Source of the DNA: Neelides folsomi
Lineage: Eukaryota > Arthropoda > Collembola > Neelipleona > Neelidae
Length of the DNA: 64,000 nt
NCBI GenBank assembly: GCA_034687125.1
Contig: JAQGBZ010000097.1
Coordinates: 1-64,000, forward strand
Reading direction: 5' to 3'
The stretch's first letter is position 1, and each line of letters begins with the position of its first letter. Shown here in pieces: positions 26,701-38,263 of this stretch. A program made the translations under genes and the position numbers. The notes under the pieces are model-generated. The model made no database searches and was not told where the DNA came from. It saw only the letters and a program-made list of their open reading frames with translations.

Positions 26701-28426
26701 CCAGCTGCCACTGAGCTTAAAAAGAGACAGGAAGAGGAGCCCAAGAAGGACCCAGATGAAATCTTGGACCACCTTCTTAGGAAGTATGATAAATAATCCT
26801 TAATAAATTGGCATGTGTAGTGATGTTTTTTACAAGAAATCCTCAAACAGACATTAAATTATCAATAAAGGATTTAGGTAATTTTTCTTTTCAATTCAAC
26901 TTTTAGATATAGTGAAGCTCCTCAAGAAGTAGATGTCAACCCGGTTGACAATCATCCTTGTTTCTTTTCGTCACAACCCGAATTTCTGCGAACCTTGGGA
27001 CTCATCACCCAAGACGAGTTCAAGGAAGTTACGGAGTTGGCCGAAAAGAAACGAGTTGAGCGGAGACGCAGGAAAACCGCCAACCCCAAATACACAAATG
27101 GGTTTACCGATCCGCGGGTATTTGTTTGATTAAGCTTATTGTGTTTAATTAATTTTTGTTATTTTCATGTTTTGTATTTTGGCCAATTGATTCTCCCTTT
27201 TAATTATGAATTTTCATATTGTTTTAGACATCGGAGAGACTGAGGAAAAAGAACAGTAACGAAGGGAGTCCATTGTCAGAATCTGATCTGTCAGTTGTTT
27301 GCTTTGATCCTTATTCTCCAGCCTCTAGCATGATCTCATCTTCCAACGAGGACAATGAATGCAGTATGTGCGGAAAGACTGAAATAGGTATGCTTTAATT
27401 TTATTCAACAAATTGAGTAAACGTTATGCAAACTAATATACGTTCTACAAATCAAATTGTTTAACATTCTTTATTAATAATTGTTTCATTCATTTTGTAG
27501 ACTGTAATCTTTCCTGTGTCACATGCGGTCTTTCGTATCACGCTGACTGCATTCGAGTATCTGGAAGTAAGGCCAAGGTTCCTAAGTTGCTCCTTATGTG
27601 CCCTAAGTGTGTCCGAGAGGCGACCAAGTCACACTTGAACGTTAACAATGGGGATGAGGCAACGCAATCGAACAAACCGAAGATTGCCCCAAAGCAGAAA
27701 AGTTTGTCTGAGAAGAGTTCAAAGCTGCGATCACAAGTTCGTAGACAAATCATTGACAAGGAAGAGACTCAAGTTTCTGCCGGTGAAGGAATCAAAATGA
27801 CACGACCCAGACGAGGAGAAAACACCAATTCTCCTGTCGGATCAATAGCTGAGCCTCCACCAATTAGCAGCAAAAGAAGACGGACTGCGGGAAGAACCGT
27901 TCGCGATAAGAGGCGAAGAGGGCGAAATGACCGAGCCAAATCCAGCAAAGGCACAATCAGTGATGGGATGAGCATGAAACGTACTATGATTGAAATGGCA
28001 GCTGCGGCAAATATCGTCATGTCGTCGCCAATAAAACATACGGAGGATGAGAAAGATGATCCCGGTGAACATACATCTGAAGGGGTGTTGGTTGTGACTC
28101 TGGACAGTTCAATTGAGTCTCTTGAGGTGGTGAATTCGCCCGAGCCAAATACCATTGAAGAAACGGAACTTGGCATTGCTGGAAATGAATTCTTGGAGAA
28201 GGGAGTAGAGACCGAAACGGCGGATCTTGTTCCAGGATCTCCTCCAACGGAACTTGACCAGATGTTCGATGAAGAAGATCCTTCTTACATTGTAAGTTTT
28301 CCTCGTTTTCCATTACTTAATATTATTGAGTTTAAGTACAATATATTTGTGTAAACTTTTTTAGGTCAATTAACCGCTAATCTTCTTTCTTTTTTGTAGT
28401 TGATGTTGATCTCTGAGCAGATTTAA
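23765..28426 (+). CDS. PHF21A: PHF21A/BHC80-type PHD-finger protein
   Basis: Ten exons join in frame to about 612 residues: 23765-23851, 25321-25356, 25520-25585, 26128-26509, 26705-26783, 26907-27117, 27228-27387, 27501-28291 and 28400-28426 give the full chain (nine coding pieces; a 5'UTR exon may add one). The ATG sits in a good context (CACCATG). The N-terminus is a coiled coil (LEIKSAQLEIQKEIIRISKE). Residues around exon 26907-27117 contain FLRTLGLITQDEF and RRRRKTANPKYTNG, which match the conserved pre-PHD block of vertebrate PHF21A/B. A C4HC3 PHD follows: CSMC, CVTC, H-x2-C, CPKC. In vertebrates BHC80 is part of the LSD1-CoREST complex and its PHD reads unmodified H3K4; a similar nuclear role is inferred. 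The C-terminal ~230 residues are disordered with basic clusters (KRRRTAGRTVRDKRRRGR) and an acidic end. Confidence 0.9.
23852..25320 (+). other. First intron of the PHF21-like gene
   Basis: A 1.5 kb intron, the longest in this gene. Its central part (about 24,360-25,080) is noticeably less AT-rich than ordinary introns here and lacks convincing frames. It could hold an enhancer, an alternative first exon or a non-coding RNA; nothing decides between these. Confidence 0.5.
25586..26127 (+). other. Third intron of the PHF21-like gene with ATTCA simple repeat
   Basis: An AT-rich intron. Near 25,888-25,907 there are four tandem copies of ATTCA-type units, followed by a run resembling the end of a dispersed repeat. 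No exon is seen. Confidence 0.5.
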
Positions 28427-30583
28427 ATGCGACTAATAGGAAGAACACTGCCATAATGACTTACAATGAATCTTTATTACTCATCTTCGACCTCTTTGGT
28501 AAAGAACCAAAAGAATTTACTAACTTAAATAGAATTCTCAATATTGTTGTTAACTTATCCAATAGTTATTTACCTGTGTTTGTACCTATATGTACGCCCT
28601 TAGTTTTTCTATCCACCATTGAATTATCCCGATGTTCAGACGTTCAGAATTTTTATTTAGTTTCCTTTTATATTAGTATAACTAAAAGTTTTTTATATTT
28701 GAATGACGAAACGATTGAACATTTTTATGAAACTATTGTGCTAGTTCATAGTGATGTGAAGTTGTATTAAGATTAATATAGAAATACAAATACCTAAATA
28801 TTAATAGAAAACAACAATTTATATATATACAGAACTTAAAATGTTTTTCGAGTTTTATATTTTACTCTAGTTTGGAACATATCCAAATGAACTTGCATTA
28901 AATTTTGACTTCCTTCTTTCAATACTTGTGTATTTTGAATCTTTAATGAAGTTCGCTTTGACTTATAAGGGTTGGTCTTTAAGGGGACAATATTTTTCCG
29001 CCCCAATATTAATAGATCTTGCCCCAATGTTGAAATAGAGTATGCCTCATTAGGGTTTGCCCCAAGGTAATTTTCTTTGCCCCAAATTTGATATTAAATG
29101 CCCCAACTTAAATTATAATCTCTAATTTAATTTTTATTTAATATATGATAGGCATATGACCAATGTATGGTAGACTTACATAATTAGGTATGAAAAAGTA
29201 ACAATGTTCTGTCACGCAATTTCAATTGCTAATCTGCATTCATTTCATCTTTAAGAAATATTTGGATGAATGAATGGGAAAAACAGCTGCACTTTGCAGC
29301 GAATAACTGAAAGAAGTGTTTAATGAAAGTAGACGCTTGAACTTAAAATGCACTTTTTTAAGATAATGTATATTTGGAGAATAGTAGACATCAATTTATA
29401 TATTACCAAAATATTAATTTGTTTGACATATAAAATAATAAGTTTAATAAACATTGGGGCCTATGGGGCAATTATTATTTTTATTAGGGCAAAGATTTTT
29501 TAACGTTGGGACAAACGCTATTGGGGAAGGATCTATTTAAATCCTGGGGCAAAATCTATTATTATTGGGGCACGTTAAATGGTATCCGTCTTCAAGGAGG
29601 TTGCTTTGTGTTCAACATTCACAGTTAATAATTTCTGCGTATTTCTAATCACATGTAAATTAAGTGAAAGTATTCATATTAATTTTGAAATATCTAATAT
29701 GCGATTTTCACAGTTAAAATTGTAGATATCTTAACCATTTAATGTAATTCCAAACAAGATGCATTGTTTAACGTGTCAACATACAAAATATGAATATTAT
29801 ATACACCTCGAAAAGGTATTTATTATAAGTAATTACAATTTACATTTATTATGAATGACTCTAAGATGTAATAAATATTTTACTGTACCTATCCTATATT
29901 GATATTTCTTCAGCATGGCTTATATAAAACACATATAAGTTATGTTATAAGTTTGTATTGCACTACTGCGACCTTCTTAATAGAAATAATAGAAATACCT
30001 ATGAACCTTTATTAGACCTAATATATTTTTACTATTTACATACCTGTAGACGTACAACAATTGAATTTACGTATAAATATAGTGTTAAGATAATACATAT
30101 AAAAATTCGTATTCAGTAAGCATTTTAACGATACTTACTTTATATGTATACTAAAGATCGATACCTATTTAACTGTCTCTGTGCTTCTCACATATTGAAT
30201 TTTATAATTCATAATACCTAAGTACATTTGCAAGTCTCGTGGTCCTACCTATATTAACATGCATATGTAGTGAAATCTACTTATTTAATAAATATACCTA
30301 CAATCGAGTTTAATCATTATTGTGTAATTCGCTAGCTTTATTTTTCATTTCACTAGGTTCATCGTTAAATCATTAACAATAACCCATCCATCTAATCCAA
30401 TAGCAATGAAAATCTCAATGTGCTTATTTCATTGAAACTATCTGATGCGATTGGTTGTGGGGGTAAACTTGAATTCTTGCCTTGGGTCAAATGTTTTTCC
30501 AATAATTTGTCTTTTCTGGAAATTTAAATCATTGAGGAATGCTGTTGGGTTGTTAAATACAAAGCAAATTGTGACCTTCGAAG
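28427..30583. other. Intergenic region with a GCCCC-rich foldback element
   Basis: Probable 3'UTR to about 28,800, then a long inverted-repeat element (about 28,978-29,597), then AT-rich simple sequence. The promoter of the FGFR1OP2-like gene should lie in the last few hundred bases. No other gene is seen. Confidence 0.5.
28978..29597. mobile_element. Inverted-repeat element built of GCCCCAA motifs
   Basis: The left arm carries GCCCCA at about 28,999, 29,020, 29,050, 29,080 and 29,099. The right arm carries the reverse complement TGGGGC at about 29,456-29,572. The best matching segments are GCCCCAATATTAATAGATCT on the left and GCCCCAATAATAATAGATTT read inward from the right. The outer ends are only loosely similar, so the boundaries are approximate. 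No transposase frame is present. It looks like a MITE or foldback element of unassigned superfamily. Confidence 0.6.
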
Positions 30584-31638
30584 ATGGCCCTTACTTTCCA
30601 AGACGTCCTCAATGACGCGAAGAAGCTGTCGAGTCGCCTCAAGGACCACGACACTTCAGCTGATGTTCTCGCGACTCAGATGCAAGCAGTGTATCACAAC
30701 GTTGAAGCGATGAAACAGGTTGATAAAAATGATCTTATATTTATTTATCTTCCGATTCGCATTCCTTCGGAGCATGACCTACCACTGCCCGAGAAAAAAA
30801 TGGTAATGAGTTGAGGTCACTAAATATGAGAGTAATTATTTTTAGTATAATGAAGATATTGCTCAATTGAACGACTTGGCTTCGGAAAGGCCAAGATTGA
30901 CCCTTGTCGCAGGAATCCAACAAGAAAACAAGCACATAATGGACCTCCAACAAGAAAACAGGGAGCTGAGGATCGCTATTGAGGAGCAGCAGAATGCAAT
31001 TGATCTCATCATGAGTAAATATCGTCTGCATGTCTCAAAACTCATCGAGTGTCAACAATTCGATCAAAAACTTATTAAAACAATCGATTCTCACTTATTA
31101 GTAAGTTGTAATTCATGTATATTAAATTTACAAGTTAGCTATAATAGTTATTTTATATCTTAAAATCATTCGCCCATTCACAGTATCATAAATTAAATAA
31201 CTATATTAGAAATGTGTTTATTTATTAAAATACAATAATGTCTACCTAATAATGATACAAGACTTATTTTACAATCTTATTGATGGATAAAAATATTTTA
31301 GGTGATTGAAAACAACGCTGACAAGATCAACGAGATGAAGTACATTATGAGGAAAGCAATAAGTTTGGACGAAGAGTCGCTTGTGAAGGAGGAAGAACTC
31401 ATCTCACGTCTCTGGACAGAGAACAAGGTGACAATTTCCCACCACAATTCCATACTTATTAATTGTCACGAAGAAGGAACAAATGTGGTTAATGAGGATA
31501 ATATAATGAATCGGTTATTAATTTGGATTTTAGGGTCTAAGAGAGCTTTTGGAAATATCTCGAAAGTTCGACACCGGAATCTTATTAGAAAATGGGAAAG
31601 AAGACAAAGAAGTTCAAACTGAGAGTACTTCGAGCTAA
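30584..31638 (+). CDS. FGFR1OP2: FGFR1OP2/SIKE family coiled-coil protein (STRIPAK component)
   Basis: Four exons, 30584-30718, 30846-31100, 31302-31427 and 31534-31638, give 206 residues, close to the usual ~210-220 of the family. The protein aligns along its whole length with vertebrate FGFR1OP2/SIKE1: RLKDHDTSADVL near the N-terminus, ASERPRLTLVAGIQQENKHI and LQQENRELR with IDLIMSKYR in the middle, INEMKYIMRKAI and TENKGLRELLEISR at the end. It is almost entirely coiled coil. In animals this protein belongs to the STRIPAK phosphatase-kinase complex, which regulates Hippo, JNK and cytoskeletal signalling; fly Fgop2 is the counterpart. An AATAAA at 31874-31879 is a likely polyadenylation signal. 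SIKE and FGFR1OP2 are vertebrate duplicates, so this single gene is probably orthologous to both. Confidence 0.95.
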
Positions 31639-31873
31639 CCCCTTCCACCTACTCTCGTCGATTATTCATTCGGTGGATTTCAATCTTAACAAAAACGGCG
31701 TTTTAATTAAGAATTTATTACTACTCATACAAGATACCTATTGTACATAATGTACTATCTTTTCTTTTTGCTAGGCGGAATAGCTACATTTAAAACAGCT
31801 AATTTTAATATTTTGTATCAGCGTGTAATGTATATGTAAAATCGATTTTAGAACCTATTTAATAATAATTACA

Positions 31874-31879
31874 AATAAA
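31874..31879 (+). terminator. Polyadenylation signal for the FGFR1OP2-like gene
   Basis: AATAAA, about 240 bases after the stop codon and before the convergent small minus-strand gene ending at 32072. Confidence 0.4.
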
Positions 31880-32071
31880 TAAAATTTAATGGTCATTGAG
31901 TATGGTAAAAGGTTTAACTTTATATTTAAAATAAAAATGAAATTAAAAGGAATAACAACCAATTGTGAAATCCACGTTTATTATGTCTTTTACACCATTC
32001 TCATTATATCATGTATTTCTACTGGCAAAGTGTTGTGGATTTCAGTGAACTCGGATCTTGAAAGTCTTGAG

Positions 32072-32448
32072 TTATTTTCCCTCCTCCGGTTGTCTTTTAG
32101 GACGAAATTCCATAACTCCTTTGTCTGCATTTTCTTCCCCCTTTTTCCTCTCGTAATTTCTGAACTGAGCTTCCTTCGAATCGGACGCACATGCGGAAGT
32201 GCCCGACGACGAATTCTTAGTCGAAATTTCAGGAGAGCTCTTCGACTTTATAAATTAAAATGGAATTCAATATTTCAAAGACAAGACAAAGAAACTTCTT
32301 TTATTAAATGGAAGGAATCCAATTCAATTTTATAAAATTTGGGAAATGATTTCAATAATTTGATTTTTATTTTATGTATTATATATAATTATAATTTATA
32401 ACATACCTTCCTAAGCTCGTGGTTCGAACTTTTGTTATCCTGGTCCAT
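32072..32448 (-). CDS. Small two-exon gene of unknown function
   Basis: On the minus strand, an exon at 32484-32407 (acceptor TTTCCAG just above 32484, ATG at 32448, donor GTATGT) joins in phase 0 to an exon at 32245-32072 (acceptor ATAAAG) ending in TAA. The predicted product has 71 residues, starts MDQDNKSSNHELRKSKSS and is hydrophilic, Ser-, Lys- and Glu-rich, with no signal peptide or membrane segment; it is probably disordered. The acceptor upstream of the ATG implies a 5'UTR exon further right. The codon-like composition and three matching splice signals support a real gene, but I know no family for it. It is convergent with the FGFR1OP2-like gene. Confidence 0.5.
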
Positions 32449-32484
32449 GTTCACGATGAAGAGAAGAACGATTCTGGTGTATGT

Positions 32485-33945
32485 CTGGAAATCAAAATCC
32501 GAAATATCAATTAATTTTAATGTTTAATACATCGTATAAAGGTTAAGGAATTAGCTTGGTAGCAAATGTTATTAAATCATGGGAAATGTAATGAGTAATT
32601 ATGTTTTGAAGCTAATTAACCTCAGTGTTTAACGTGAGTGTTTGGCAGTTGCCGGTTGCCGCAGTTGGTTTGATGCTTCAAGTGAATTTCAAGCGGATCG
32701 GCTTAAATTAGCACCATCAATCAGACATCAAGTTTAGCGTTTAGTCGACAAAAACTTCTTATCATTGGTTTGATCTAAACTATGCAGACAGTAAAATTAC
32801 TTTCTGATAAGGATAAGACGTTATTTGATCCATTATGCTAAAATCTCATTTTATCTAATACCATTTTATAATTCATCAAATGTACAGATAAACATTATAC
32901 CAATAATATTTGCATTATTAACAGAATATTCATTTATGAATTTAATATTATAACTTAAAAGTTAATGACCGATCGATCAGTTATTAACATTTATGAATGC
33001 CTAAATACATACTTTTGATCATTTCCAATTGTGATCATTATAAACGGACTGATATAATTATGTATTGACATCCTGACTTGCTACAGATAGATCAACTTTG
33101 GCTCCCATTATATTATGCAGTTGGATAAAATTAAAAGGAACGATTTAGCTGCATTATTAACCATTAGCAGCGCTGTGCTGTCTGAGAAAGAGAAGGAATT
33201 CCCGTTTAAGGCATTGTGATACAAATTTGCAACAGTTTTCTAAACCCCGATATGTTCTGCACAAAAGGCGCTTTCATTCTCAATTACCTTTACTTTACCT
33301 CGGTTAAAATTGATTTAAGTAATTGACTAACTATCGGATAATTAACTGATTGTGGATCAAGTCATCGAATACGTAAGAATTAATTGACTCCCGAGTTTAT
33401 CAATTCGTGTAAAGATGCCATTTATTATAAAATTGAAATAAATTGTCATTTTGTCATCAATTATTGGATTAATTTGTTTTAGTTTCCAATCCGGAATGTC
33501 CGTAATCCGTAAAGACTGAACGAGATAATGAAAATGCCGAGACTAATGGATTTCAATGGAAGAGGACCATCCTGTATAAGAGTGAAGAAGAGGAATGAAA
33601 AGTATGTATTGCAAACGTTATTAATATTTAAATTCTTATAGTATGTTAATTCATGTTTTTAATTTATTGGACAAGTAACTTATTATTATGAATATACGTT
33701 ACCAATTTTTAATGAATCATAGTTAACTTTGTGAGTTATGTAATAGGAGTTTTGTATTCTTTATTCTTTAGTTAAATGCGGGGTTTTAATTTATAAATAT
33801 TACACAATGTTGAAAAATTTAAAATTAAATAATTACATTCGGTATATAGGTAGGTATATAAAAATATTTTTCATTTAATATCAATATTTTAACATTGAAC
33901 TTTGTTCAATTATTTCAATTTAGTTACGTTTAACAAATGTGGCCC
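32485..33945. other. Intergenic region
   Basis: AT-rich, without a convincing coding exon. It should contain the 5'UTR and promoter of the small minus-strand gene and the 3'UTR of the CUB gene. A very short plus-strand frame at 33,527-33,602 ends in a GTATGT donor-like site, but no partner exon was found. Confidence 0.4.
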
Positions 33946-36406
33946 TCAACCAGCCGTTGATGACATGCAAGGATTTTGCCTGTAATAAAGTCTGAATCCT
34001 CCGCCCACGTCCATTTCATTTGTTCTAACGACCACGGCGAAAGGACCGCTACTTATATCTTTCCAATATTCAAATAATTTCCTTTAAATATTCCAAATTG
34101 ATCTAAAGATAATGTTTTGAAAATCAATTAAAAACCTGTTATTGGGGAATCCTCGACCAAGATGATGTTCGAAAGGCCGTCGTTGAATCTTTCCCCACAA
34201 AGTCGATTTCCGTTGATGAGGACGAAATCAAAAGGGCAATCCAACACCCCAACACCAGCTTGGCCGCTCGGAATCATTAGATTTCCATTTTCTATTAAAT
34301 ACAAAGTTTGTGAGGATATTTTTAAAAATGCGCCCAGCTATTAAGACAGAAACAAATATAAAAAAAGTCCAACCATTTGCATTGACGATTTGAAACGGAA
34401 GATAAGTCCCATCAGGACTTGTATTGGTGAATGTGAGAGAACAAAACCCGGCCTCTTTGCGAATGCAAATAGCGTAGTTTAGATTATTCTGTCAATTAAA
34501 TATTTAAGATTTGAGATTGAATAACAGAATATTTAAGATAATAAATGTGAGAAATGTACAAAACATTACCAAATATTGAGGAGAGTCCATCATATAATTA
34601 AAGCTCATGATACTGTTCATAACTCCAGTATAATATTGGAGACAGTAAATTGGTGCTGGTGATTCTTCAAATTGTGTGATTTGAATGCTCCAACCCCGTT
34701 CCCCCTCGCCAGTGGTCATTATTGACAATTGAACGCTCGTCGAACCATCCGTCTCCACATAGACTCACATTTAAAATCCAATTACACCAGTTAAATAGGA
34801 ATAATGATTACGAATTTTATTTACTAGTTACATAGGAATTTGCACTAATTTTAACAATAAAATAAATACGATTATGATTAAATCTAATTCAAATGTCTTA
34901 CTGTGGCTTCCACTATTTTCTCCACATAAGATGGGGAGGACGTTGTTAGTGTTTTGGCCTGAAACAACGAACCGGTCAGTCTCGCAGGTGCCAGCACTCG
35001 GACCAAGTAGCTTTAAAGGTAAGTTTACCAACATTAGTTCATTACTAACCAATTAGTTATTATTTTTCAACATCAATAACGTCTTATGCATTTGTGTAGT
35101 GAACTATAGTGACATGTCTGTACATCAAATATCTTTAAATATTGATACATATTTCATCGTGGAAAATGGAAATTAATTACTCGAAATACGTGAAAATCGA
35201 GCCTTATTTGTTTCACCAACGGAGTTATTTTATCCACTTTGATTGTACAAGTTAAAACTCCATTGGCTGTTGAAGAAACTCCATTGCTTACAAAATAGCT
35301 TCCATTCCTGGACACACTTTCCCCGCACCTTGTCAGAACTAAACGAGAAGGACAATACGTTTCAAAAGACACTCTTTAATTGTAATTTAAGCTTATTTTT
35401 ATCATATAACTCAACTTAATTTAAATCAAACTTACAAACACAACAAACACCAAAACCTCCTGCACAAGGGCCGGTTCCGGTGCCTCCCAAATTTCCGCAT
35501 TCAGTTGTGTGGTAGCAAGTCCCATTTTCACCATTTCCAGTCACACATGGCGTGTTGGGGAATCGGACCACAGAAAAGAGTTTCAAAACTAATAGAAAAG
35601 AAATCATATAAAAAACTAAGGAAAATCTCATTTAAAAATATTTTTCTCTGCTACTAAAAAATTTAAAACCTTTTATTAATTTGAGAAAGCTAAAATTTTA
35701 TAAAGCAACTGATTTACATACATCTGCTGAAATTATTGTCGAAAGTGATCGTAGGGATTTTTTCTGAATTTATTTTGTTTGGATTAGACGTGAATGGTTT
35801 GTTATCGAGTTTTCCCGTTTTCTTACTCGGCCTTTTAACCGCCCCATTCCAGAACCAATTAGGGAAAATGTACTGGCGAGCGAGTTGGGCCAGAGTTAAT
35901 GTGGGGTGCTTAATCATTGTAACGTTTTTCGGAACACGGTTCAATTTGACTCCTAGGATTCTCCCATGAAGATCCTCGTCCTCATCCTCATCTTCCGTTG
36001 TAATTGAATTATTTCCTTTCTCGTCTTTCACATTGGATCCCTTTGGACTTGTTCTGTTGCCTTTGGAGGATTCCTTAACTTTCCCCCCTTCATTTACTAA
36101 AAGACGTTCCTTGGATAAAATCCGTGTTCCGTTGTTGAGAACAATTCCTTTTTTCTCTTCTGTGAATTCTTGAACAAAAGTTTTCCGGTCTTTTGAGTCT
36201 AAAGGGCGAGAAACAGAGGAACAATTCCGCTTACTACTCGGCTTGCACAAATTCCGCTCTGACCCATCATGGTCACCATTGGTGGATTGAAAGGGATCGT
36301 TTAGAAATCCACTCAGGTGAGTATAACTCGATATTTTCACTTGACCGATGCAAATCGGGATTGGGAGTAAGAGGATGATGAGTCGTCGTAAGAACATAAA
36401 AGACAT
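33946..36406 (-). CDS. Secreted CUB-domain protein, arthropod type
   Basis: Eight exons, right to left: 36406-35722, 35588-35436, 35338-35190, 35010-34902, 34763-34570, 34488-34374, 34291-34136, 34058-33946; all phases agree and give about 557 residues. Residues 1-22 are a signal peptide (MSFMFLRRLIILLLPIPICI). About 200 residues of Ser/Lys/Asn- and Glu/Asp-rich linker follow. Next is a cysteine motif (NGENGTCYHTTECGNLGGTG, then CAGGFGVCCVC). After it come two CUB-like modules: one with LTCTIKVDKI, LRLDF-type strand and GTCETDRFVV, and one with YCLQYYTGV, YAICIRKEAGFCSLTF, FDFVLINGNRLCGERFNDG and GPFAVVVRT. The ending DVGGGFRLYYRQNPC is typical of this family. Members are widespread in arthropods but functionally uncharacterised; an extracellular binding role is inferred. 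The long first exon is unusual compared with relatives I know. Confidence 0.9.
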
Positions 36407-37292
36407 TTTGAATTAATAAATATATTATAGTTAATAAACTTGAATCACTTAATAAATATTTTATTTATTCGTAGTTAATAAGAAGATCAGTATGGTTTGA
36501 TTAACTAGAAACCGAATAAACACGGTCGAGTCATTTGGAAGTGAATTGTAAACTGAAAGGGAGACTCGGCCTGTCTCCCCAATTTAATCTCATTCGATAG
36601 TGTTTTGTTTTGGGGGAGAGTTTGAACTTCCTTCATCCTCCTTCTTTCAGTTGTTCATTTGAGATGTAGGTAGATTGGGCAATGGAAGGAACGAGCCCAC
36701 ACGACATTTGGATTACACAGGATGAGCCTTTTATTCCGCACATCAACTTAAGACGAATGGTTTTAATAAAGTGTCTATGTGTCATGAGAGCTTTGATATT
36801 TCCACCCATCCTTCTCTTCTTGGGCAGAAGAGGAGCTGAAATGGAGGTTGGCGGGACTAATGGGTTCATAATTATACTTATCGTTAATTACGTCCCAACA
36901 TGAGTTGATATATTTATTTTGACCCACCGTCACATGTGATTCGGTTCGATGAGTCCTTTTGCTATTTGAAATACTTTTTGGGAGGGATTGAGGTGTGTGA
37001 TAAACCCCATTTATTAACCCACATACGTAAGTAAAAATAATATATAATATCAGGTACTTTATTTCTATTACTTGATTCTTACTGTAAATAATTGGCAAGC
37101 CCATACATATGGTATAACTTTGTTTAAATAATTATACTCCAATACTAACATCATATCTATTTAATAAATATGTTACAGACATTACATATGGAGAATACTT
37201 ATTGATTATGATGTAGTTTATTAGCATCTAATGCTACGTTATTATTTTTAGAGTTAATGATTTTTTGAGGGTTTATGTTTTGGGTTTTTTAG
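36407..37292. promoter_or_regulatory. Divergent promoter region, CUB gene and BORCS5
   Basis: About 0.9 kb separates the start codons of the minus-strand CUB gene and the plus-strand BORCS5 gene. BORCS5 has TTTTTTAG directly before its ATG, so a 5'UTR exon lies upstream, probably in the less AT-rich part near 36,530-36,900. No core promoter element is assigned. Confidence 0.35.
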
Positions 37293-38263
37293 ATGGGATC
37301 AGAACAAAGTTCGAGTCGGTTGAAGGTTAAAAACCCAAAGAGATCTCAATCTGCTGGTACTGAAGGAGGGAAAAATGCTTCGCCTCGTCCAAGTATTTGC
37401 TCTGACTCTGACATCCCATACATATCTTACGCCGCGACTCGTCCCATCAGCGAAGGTACTTTTTATCAAGAGCAAATTAACAATTGAATCATTTCCCTTT
37501 AATTCCTTTTAATTTGTTCCTTGAATGAGTTTAACCGTGTTAATTCCTCCAATTGAATCGTCCTTTGTCCTTTGCCCCCTTTTGGATTTCAGACCCACCG
37601 GAGCGTGGATTCCGATGGGGAGAACTGAAGAAGAGAAGAGAGGCAAGTTGCAGTCGGGAGAAGCGAGATGGGAAGGCCAAGAGTGCTGGGAGCATTGTTG
37701 TAGTAAAACCGGCTCTGAAGATCCCAACAGTTGACAAAGATCCGCTCCTCCGTCGACTAAAAGTTCGTATATACCAAATAATGTAATAATGTTTCCATCC
37801 CCACAAAAGAAGAAACAACTCCGCGGTCTAATTATCCTATTTATTTGATTTTCTTCAGGAGGTCCCACAGTTTGCACCAATCATTCGAGGAAGCCAAAAC
37901 GTGTACTCACCCTGGGATCCCCAACTGACGGAGAAAATCGACCCAACCCCGATGATCAGAATTGCTCATTTCTACGAGAATCGACTCATTCGGACGGCGG
38001 AGGAAATGAAGCAGCGGCAGGAATGCTTGGCTGAAGAAATGAGCCAAGTTGAAATTCTGATCCAGTCGATTACAACGGAGTTGGCAAATAAGGAGAATTC
38101 TTTGATCCTTTCCACTCACAAGCTTGGATGGGCTTCGGAAATGACCAAAAGTGTGTCGAAGTGCCACTGTGTACTTAATGAGACTCTCGAGTCGATTGAA
38201 GTGTTGAATAATCTTCTTCCTTTGGCGGATAGACTTGAAACTTTTGTTTGGACGACTGGATAA
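37293..38263 (+). CDS. BORCS5: BORCS5 (myrlysin), BORC complex subunit
   Basis: Three exons, 37293-37455, 37593-37762 and 37859-38263, join to 245 residues. The start MGSEQSS is the N-myristoylation signal of BORCS5 (Gly2 after Met removal, Ser at position 6), identical to the vertebrate start. Further matches are LLRRLKEVPQFAPIIRG and, near the C-terminus, a helical segment ending VLNNLLPLADRLETFV. BORC is an eight-subunit complex on the lysosome surface that recruits the small GTPase ARL8 to couple lysosomes to kinesin; BORCS5 anchors it to the membrane by its lipid tail. The middle exon adds a basic, Ser-rich insert (RREASCSREKRDGKAKSAG) that makes the protein longer than the vertebrate form. 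An intron acceptor abuts the ATG, so the 5'UTR is spliced. Confidence 0.92.

Noticed and set aside
31889-32335. 148-codon plus-strand frame (and the 66-codon minus frame at 31990-32190)
   Set aside because: Both overlap the spliced small minus-strand gene in other frames; start, splice sites and stop favour the 71-residue model.
33527-33602. 25-codon plus-strand frame ending in a GTATGT site
   Set aside because: No partner exon downstream; the next gene is on the opposite strand, so chance is the simplest explanation.
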